Assembly: GCA_036960565.1 (NCBI GenBank)
Contig: JBALXQ010000023.1
Coordinates: 1 to 64,000, forward strand
DNA: 64,000 bases
Origin: Bermanella sp036960565
Lineage (GTDB): Bacteria > Pseudomonadota > Gammaproteobacteria > Pseudomonadales > Oceanobacteraceae
Reading direction: 5' to 3'
The position numbers and the translations under genes were made by a program. The notes beneath the pieces were generated by a model. It had not been told where the DNA came from. It made no database searches and saw only the letters and a program-made list of their open reading frames with translations. Numbering within the stretch: position 1 is the stretch's first letter; each line of letters opens with the position of its first letter. Of this stretch, positions 59,592 to 64,000 are shown piece after piece.

Positions 59592-59624
59592 ATCTTTCTC
59601 CTGTTCTGTGTACTTTTCCCAAGC

Positions 59625-59654
59625 ATATATACATACGTGCATGAATGTATATAT
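59625..59654. promoter_or_regulatory. AcrR-type operator upstream of the sterol desaturase
   Basis: ATATATACAT (59625-59634) and ATGTATATAT (59645-59654) are exact 10-bp inverted arms with a 10-bp centre. The sequence ACATACGTGCATGAATGTA strongly resembles the E. coli AcrR operator as I recall it (ACATACATTTGTGAATGTA). The likely binder is the AcrR-like protein at 56522-57133. Confidence 0.65.
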
Positions 59655-59893
59655 AAATATTGAAATATTTTGTGCAGGCTGAAAGGCAGCTGAGCTGGCG
59701 GATTTAAGGTGGATAATAGGTTTGGGGCTTAACGGACTGATTATTCTAAACCGGTGAGGGTGCTTTGCCTTTGGAGCTGACAAGGGTTTGCCATTCAATG
59801 TTTCACTGTGTAAACAGCATTACACATCCTATACAAAGGCGGCTTTTAAGCTGTCCTGCGGCTGCTAAACTTGCGGGGTAGAGTAAAAAAAGG

Positions 59894-59958
59894 ACCGCCC
59901 CATACCTGGTCTAAACATGCGCTTCCATTCACGATGGCGCGTAGAAGTATGGGGCGGT
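59894..59958. ncRNA. Structured element with 12-bp perfect stem (possible RNA or attenuator)
   Basis: ACCGCCCCATAC (59894-59905) and GTATGGGGCGGT (59947-59958) pair perfectly around 41 bases. The inner part contains GCGC...CCAT and ATGG...CGC, which can form a second stem. No T-run follows, so it is not a classical terminator. It lies in an otherwise empty region. It may be a small RNA, an mRNA leader structure or an inverted-repeat element. Confidence 0.35.
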
Positions 59959-60209
59959 GACACAGACGCGATGAAGGATGTCTGTGGTGGCTCTACTGTA
60001 TACCAGCTTAAAAACCATTAGAGTGAACTGGATCTAATTTTGGTATGTAAGTACCTCCTTACCTGTTTGCACACCTAAGCTATTTGACCCGTCGCCATCC
60101 ACCTTTTTTATTTTGAAACCTAAGTTTGGGACTTTTTCCTTTCCATAACGGCGGGGATTAATTCTCTGTGGTAAAATAGCGCCCTTTGTTACATTGCCCA
60201 GAGGACCTT

Positions 60210-60935
60210 ATGGGTTTAATTGAATTTTGTTTAACCGCAGTTGGTTTTTTAGTCATGGGGTTTGCCATGGGGCAGGGTGTTGAAGTGGTAGAGTTTAATA
60301 TTTGGGCGGCAATTACCGCGTTAAGTACATTGGGCTTAGTGGGCGCGGCTTTTATTTTTAGAAATGATTTTAAAAAAAATTATCAGCATCAAATTGAAAT
60401 GGAAGCGGTGCAATTTATTTCTGACAGTGAAGCTGTAAAAATCTCCGAAGCCATTAATGCCAATATAAATGATTTGAAACTTAATCTTTTGAATATGACC
60501 GGTGCGATATCAACCAATTCATATAGTCAGGAAGACTACGAACAATTAAAAGAGATTATTCGAGGCTATTGTGGAAATGCTGGAAAGTTAAGGCGCGTTG
60601 GCATTAAATTGGCCATTATTAAATCTATGCCCGGCGTTGGCAGTATTTATAGCAGCTATATTGATTCTTTTGATTCCATCAGTAAAGATTGTTACGACGT
60701 AATCTTGGAATTGCGCCATACCACCGATCATAATTCTAAAGACGAATTTTATACTGAATTTCATGCTGAGTTGTCCAATACTCAAGATTCAAATGATGGT
60801 AGTTCTGTTTTAAATCAAAAAGTGTCTCAGTTTTTAAACGATGGCAATAAAAATAAGTTAACCCATAAACTTATGATCGCCTGTCGTGATATTAGAGATA
60901 TTTCTTTGAAAATTTTAAGCAACGACCACTCCTAA
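60210..60935 (+). CDS. Hypothetical membrane protein with N-terminal hairpin
   Basis: A 241-residue protein. Two hydrophobic segments at about residues 2-20 and 32-53 form a membrane hairpin, followed by a large helical cytoplasmic domain with many Asn and Asp residues. The motif KSMPGVGSIYSSYIDSF is the only distinctive part. I use the ATG at 60210, with GAGGA 4 bases upstream; an in-frame TTG at 60186 is less likely. No family is recognised. Monocistronic, 282 bp before the globin gene. Confidence 0.65.
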   Translation: MGLIEFCLTAVGFLVMGFAMGQGVEVVEFNIWAAITALSTLGLVGAAFIFRNDFKKNYQHQIEMEAVQFISDSEAVKISEAINANINDLKLNLLNMTGAISTNSYSQEDYEQLKEIIRGYCGNAGKLRRVGIKLAIIKSMPGVGSIYSSYIDSFDSISKDCYDVILELRHTTDHNSKDEFYTEFHAELSNTQDSNDGSSVLNQKVSQFLNDGNKNKLTHKLMIACRDIRDISLKILSNDHS

Positions 60936-61217
60936 ATATTTTATTTTTATTTGCTTAAGCCATAAGCGAATAAAAATAAGCGACATCCCCTCGCGTTCTA
61001 ATTGCTTATTGTTATTCTATCGATAGGGTTTTGTATGAAAAATATTCATTTTTTTTGATTACAGTATTGACGTTAAGTGATTTAGGGCCGTTATCTCTTA
61101 GACTTCGATTGCGTGCACAGCCCCAAAAAAGGCTGATAAAATCCAGAGTATTTATGATTGCAATCAAGCATTCAAAGCCGTAAAGTGCGCGACCTTTTCG
61201 AACACTGTGATAATCCA

Positions 61218-61628
61218 ATGAACACTCACCTAGATCCTGCCGAAGGGGTCTTTCAAAGTTATGGCCGCGCCTGTAGCGATCCAAGATTTTTTGAAGTTTT
61301 TTATACGAATTTTTTGGGCAAGTCCGATGAAATTCGAGCCATGTTTGTCGATACCGATATGTCGGCTCAGCGTAGTTTGTTACGTGGCGGCGTAATGTGG
61401 TTGGTGATGCATGCACGGGGCATGTCGGACACTAAAATTCGCGCCCTAGGTGAAAGTCATAGTAAAAAACGTATGAATATCCATCCAAGCCTATATGGCC
61501 AATGGCTAGACGCCTTAGTTGAAACCTTGCATACATTTGATCCTGAATTTGATGCCCAGTTAGATACGGTATGGCGTGAGGTGCTAAACCCTGGCATTAA
61601 ACTGATTCAGGATATGTACGAAAACTAG
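61218..61628 (+). CDS. Single-domain globin
   Basis: A 136-residue heme protein of the bacterial globin family. The start EGVFQSYGRACSDPRFFEVFYTNFL matches the A/B helices. GGVMWLVMHARG follows, and ALGESHSKKRMNIHPSLYGQWLDALVETL carries the probable proximal (F8) His81 and the following G helix. Length fits single-domain or sensor globin modules, without reductase or output domain. It could bind oxygen or NO. I start at ATG 61218; the frame extends 20 codons upstream without globin character. A DUF3127 gene follows 136 bp later. Confidence 0.85.
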   Translation: MNTHLDPAEGVFQSYGRACSDPRFFEVFYTNFLGKSDEIRAMFVDTDMSAQRSLLRGGVMWLVMHARGMSDTKIRALGESHSKKRMNIHPSLYGQWLDALVETLHTFDPEFDAQLDTVWREVLNPGIKLIQDMYEN

Positions 61629-61764
61629 CCTTAAGTGGCTATTGTGAACCGGCTAAATATAAGGGGGGAGAGCGATGGCGTCCACCCTTATTTGCCAGAG
61701 ACTCAATTCCCAAATTGCCCTTCATCAGTGTTATTATCCCTCTCAAATTTTCAAGGTAATCATC

Positions 61765-62175
61765 ATGTCCAAGACTTTTGAAGTACAAGGGATCATTCAT
61801 TCCTTAGGGGAAACTACGGCCTATGGCCAGAACGGCTTTACCAAACGTGAGTTTGTGATCAAGTTAAGTGGCGAAGGCGAAAACCCTGATTACCCGAATT
61901 ACGTGGCTCTTGAGCTGATTAAAGACAAGTGCGCGCTGATGGATCAGTATCAAACCGGACAAGAGGTTATTGCTCACTTTAACCTGTCTGGTCGCCTTTG
62001 GAGCGCCGCGGGTAAGCCTGAGAAGTGCTTTACCAGCCTGCAAGCTTGGCGCGTAGAGAGTGCACAAAATGCACAGGCCCCGTCTATGGCTCCCGCTCAT
62101 TCGAATGGCAATGATTTTGATGGCATGTCCTATTCGGCCCCAGCCAATGATTTTGATGACGAAGTGCCGTTTTAA
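61765..62175 (+). CDS. DUF3127 protein with SSB-like acidic tip
   Basis: A 136-residue protein. Residues 1-100 fit the DUF3127 OB-like domain: FEVQGIIHSLGETTAYGQNGFTKREFVIKL, VALELIKDKCALMDQY, GQEVIAHFNLSGRLW and a final LQAWRVES. A flexible linker of about 35 residues ends in NDFDDEVPF, closely like the C-terminal tip of single-stranded DNA-binding protein (DDDIPF) that recruits repair enzymes. AAGGT precedes the ATG at 61765; the frame extends to 61675. A role in nucleic-acid binding is inferred. Confidence 0.82.
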   Translation: MSKTFEVQGIIHSLGETTAYGQNGFTKREFVIKLSGEGENPDYPNYVALELIKDKCALMDQYQTGQEVIAHFNLSGRLWSAAGKPEKCFTSLQAWRVESAQNAQAPSMAPAHSNGNDFDGMSYSAPANDFDDEVPF

Positions 62176-62204
62176 GCACCCACAAACTTGCTGTACCATA
62201 TGAT

Positions 62205-62233
62205 AAAAAGCCCCTATTAAAAGGGGCTTTTTT
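62205..62233 (+). terminator. Rho-independent terminator of the DUF3127 gene
   Basis: AGCCCCT (62209-62215) and AGGGGCT (62222-62228) pair around a 6-base loop, with five A before and T-run after, 30 bp beyond the stop. Confidence 0.85.
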
Positions 62234-62469
62234 GTAGGCCTGCCTTAATAAGTGAACAGCCATTAGACCCATGCCTTTTTTAAAAACAACAGACCGGTTT
62301 GCTTATATATTTGTGGCCACCTAGGTCAACCTATTAGGCCCTGTAAACCAATGTGCTCTTTGAATGTAACTGATAAAGTAACAATATAAGATGAATATTC
62401 GTTCAAATAATTACTTCTCAAGTTAACGTTATCACTTGTTAGAGTAAGCGTGAAAAAAGGTAGTTTAAA

Positions 62470-63762
62470 ATGAAAGCATTAAAGACATTCACTCAAGGTT
62501 TAGTGTTGTCTGCTGGTACGCTGTTGTTTACTAGTGGTTTATATGCAGCTACGCCCACTTCGGTTAATTCTCAAATTACCGATGCAGTGACGCAAGTGAA
62601 CGCAAGTTCAGTTGATAATCTTCGTGATGTTATTGTGGTAGGTAATAACTGGGACGGCACTGTCGATATTTATGATCCCCACACTCATGAGCGTATTAAA
62701 AAACTGAATGCGGTACCAGATAAAGAAGCACGTTTAGAAGAATTAACCAGCAGCATTAAGCGCCGCATTACATCTGCCTTTATTAAAGAAGTCATTGGCG
62801 AAGGGCATCACCAGATGGTAGATGACATGTTCCCATCTAACGATGGCCGCCACTTGTTTATTTCTCGTCCAAGTTTTGCCGATGTGGTCGCGCTGGATGT
62901 TAACACTGGTGAAATAGTGTGGCGCACCCAGGTAGAAGGTTCGCGCTCGGATCACTCAGCTATTTCTCCAGATGGTAAAGTCTTTTTAGTATCGGCTTCT
63001 ACCGCAGGTAAAGTACAAGCCATTGATACCGCCACCGGCAAGATTATTGGTGAATTTGAATCAGGTGATCAACCCCATGAAAATACTTACTCTAAAGATG
63101 GCAAGCTTATTTTTCACGCTAGCATCGGCAAAGTATATGTGCCGTTCACTAGCTCTTGGTTAGATTGGATTAAAGGAGATCGTTACTTTCAAATTGTTGA
63201 TGCCAAAACTTATGAAGTATTACAGCGTGTGGACATGGCTGAAAAACTGGAAGAGTTTGGCACCCCTTGGGTGGACAGTGCAGTACGTCCTATGGCCATA
63301 GCGCCAGACGGTAAATTTGTTTACATGCAAATTTCTTTTTACCACGGATTTTTTGAATACGATGTAGAGCAACAAAAAATCACCCGAAAATTAGAGCTGC
63401 CTATACCCCAAGAAATAGCAGAAATGAACTTGCGAGATTATCAACTTAACTCAGCCCATCATGGTTTGGCCATTAACGGCGAAGGAACCAAGTTGTGTGT
63501 GGCAGCTACTATGTCTGGCTACGCCGCTATTGTAGATCGTGAAACCTTTGAATATAAAACCATTCAACTATCCGATACACCGCTAGGAGCAAAACCATAC
63601 TGGTCTACCGAAAGTGCCGATGGTAAGTTTTGTTACGTATCTGTGAGCGAGCAAGACAGGGTATCGGTTATTTCTTTTGAAGATGCCAAAGAAGTGGCCA
63701 GCTTCCCAGTGGGGGATCACCCACAACGCATTCGTACAGGTAAGCTTATTTTTAATAAGTAA
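62470..63762 (+). CDS. Exported YVTN-type beta-propeller protein
   Basis: A 430-residue protein with a signal peptide (residues 1-27, MKALKTFTQGLVLSAGTLLFTSGLYA). The mature part consists of repeated beta-propeller blades with motifs such as VVALDVNTGEIVWRT, SAISPDGKVFLVSAS, AIDTATGKIIGEFESGDQPHENTYSKDGKLIF and AIAPDGKFVYMQIS, ending SFPVGDHPQRIRTGKL. This is the YVTN/lactonase-like seven-bladed pattern. It probably acts in the periplasm in binding or electron transfer; no cofactor site is visible. AAAAAAGG lies upstream of the ATG, and a terminator follows 64 bp after the stop. Confidence 0.85.
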   Translation: MKALKTFTQGLVLSAGTLLFTSGLYAATPTSVNSQITDAVTQVNASSVDNLRDVIVVGNNWDGTVDIYDPHTHERIKKLNAVPDKEARLEELTSSIKRRITSAFIKEVIGEGHHQMVDDMFPSNDGRHLFISRPSFADVVALDVNTGEIVWRTQVEGSRSDHSAISPDGKVFLVSASTAGKVQAIDTATGKIIGEFESGDQPHENTYSKDGKLIFHASIGKVYVPFTSSWLDWIKGDRYFQIVDAKTYEVLQRVDMAEKLEEFGTPWVDSAVRPMAIAPDGKFVYMQISFYHGFFEYDVEQQKITRKLELPIPQEIAEMNLRDYQLNSAHHGLAINGEGTKLCVAATMSGYAAIVDRETFEYKTIQLSDTPLGAKPYWSTESADGKFCYVSVSEQDRVSVISFEDAKEVASFPVGDHPQRIRTGKLIFNK

Positions 63763-63825
63763 TTCTTAAATGAATTTGAGGGATTGTCTTAACTGTACAA
63801 GTTAAAGAGATTCATTTTTGAAATT

Positions 63826-63854
63826 AAAAAAGTCCCTTAATTAGGGGCTTTTTT
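63826..63854 (+). terminator. Rho-independent terminator after the beta-propeller gene
   Basis: AGTCCCT (63831-63837) and AGGGGCT (63843-63849) form a short stem with one wobble, preceded by an A-run and followed by six T. No gene is supported in the last 150 bases of the window. Confidence 0.8.
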
Positions 63855-64000
63855 GTTTTGGTGGTAATGAGAAACGGACAGAGATGAACTGCCTGTATTA
63901 GGCAGCTTTATGTTTAAAGGAGTCTAATTAAGGAAGATGATACAAATTGATACATAATAAATAACCGCATCAATAGCTTGGCGTAGGACTGGAGTCCCCA

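Larger units (their letters stand above)
59592..60209. other. Long intergenic region with an operator and a large hairpin
   Basis: About 618 bp without a supportable gene. Contains the AcrR-type operator (59625-59654) and the structured element at 59894-59958. The remaining 250 bp upstream of the plus-strand membrane protein show nothing distinct. Confidence 0.55.

Noticed and set aside
59592..59798. 69-codon N-terminal extension of the sterol desaturase
   Set aside because: It would run through the AcrR-type operator and lacks family similarity; AGGAGA precedes the ATG at 59591.
1..64000. CRISPR array, tRNA, rRNA, prophage or intact insertion sequence
   Set aside because: No regularly spaced repeats with spacers, no cloverleaf or rRNA sequence, and no transposase, integrase or phage genes were seen.

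Overview
The window looks like a chromosomal segment of a marine, Oceanospirillales-like gammaproteobacterium with moderate-to-low GC. The basis is the set of recognisable housekeeping genes (RadD helicase, RsuA-type pseudouridine synthase, SelD, YhcC-type radical SAM protein, family II pyrophosphatase, CysC, SelO, HchA) mixed with many LysR/TetR/AraC regulators, orphan periplasmic solute-binding proteins, acyl-CoA and short-chain dehydrogenases, and a DUF1329/sterol-desaturase pair of the kind found in lipid- and hydrocarbon-using marine bacteria. The genus is an inference. I see no rRNA, tRNA, CRISPR array, prophage or intact insertion sequence.

Layout. 0-13 kb: a mosaic of small regulator-plus-enzyme modules (HxlR with two tautomerase-fold proteins; TetR with SRPBCC; LysR with HchA and a nitroreductase; SelO; PlsC-like acyltransferase). 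Its intergenic spaces carry many copies of a palindromic REP/MITE-like repeat, usually just after a stop codon, and a truncated duplicate (4731-4891) of a gene that is intact at 12726-13025. 13-22 kb: a NarL-type two-component system facing a MipA/OmpV-like porin, a LysR/quinone-reductase pair, MYG1, TetR, CysC and an orphan solute-binding protein. 22-30 kb: a 1081-residue cyclase-ATPase-TPR protein, a small unannotated protein (25443-25610), an RRF_GI-like protein, the family II pyrophosphatase and RadD. 30-45 kb: a frameshifted solute-binding protein, an AraC regulator facing a CrtC/AttH-like protein, a lipid-type set (acyl-CoA dehydrogenase, HAD hydrolase, MDR reductase, RhlG-like SDR), a redox set (peroxiredoxin-like, DUF2798, AhpD-like, SnoaL-like, luciferase-like) and a GMC oxidoreductase. 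45-54.6 kb: a MORN-like periplasmic protein, a LytS/LytTR system, a secreted DUF1330-like protein, an ethylene-receptor-like histidine kinase, an orphan solute-binding protein, YhcC and SelD. 54.8-64 kb: a GLUG-repeat surface protein with a GlyGly-CTERM-like tail, an AcrR-like regulator with DUF1329 and sterol desaturase, a globin, a DUF3127 protein with an SSB-like acidic tip, and a beta-propeller protein.

How the genes work together. Most units are a regulator transcribed away from, or beside, one or two target enzymes, and several intergenic regions show clean palindromes fitting the neighbouring regulator: HxlR at 1239-1261, TetR at 3188-3236, LysR-type at 7839-7861 and 17072-17089, and an AcrR-type site at 59625-59654. 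The most notable single gene is the histidine kinase at 50040-51311. Its membrane domain keeps the residues known to bind copper and ethylene in plant ETR1, at a constant numbering offset. The most notable non-coding signal is the repeat family concentrated in the first 13 kb.
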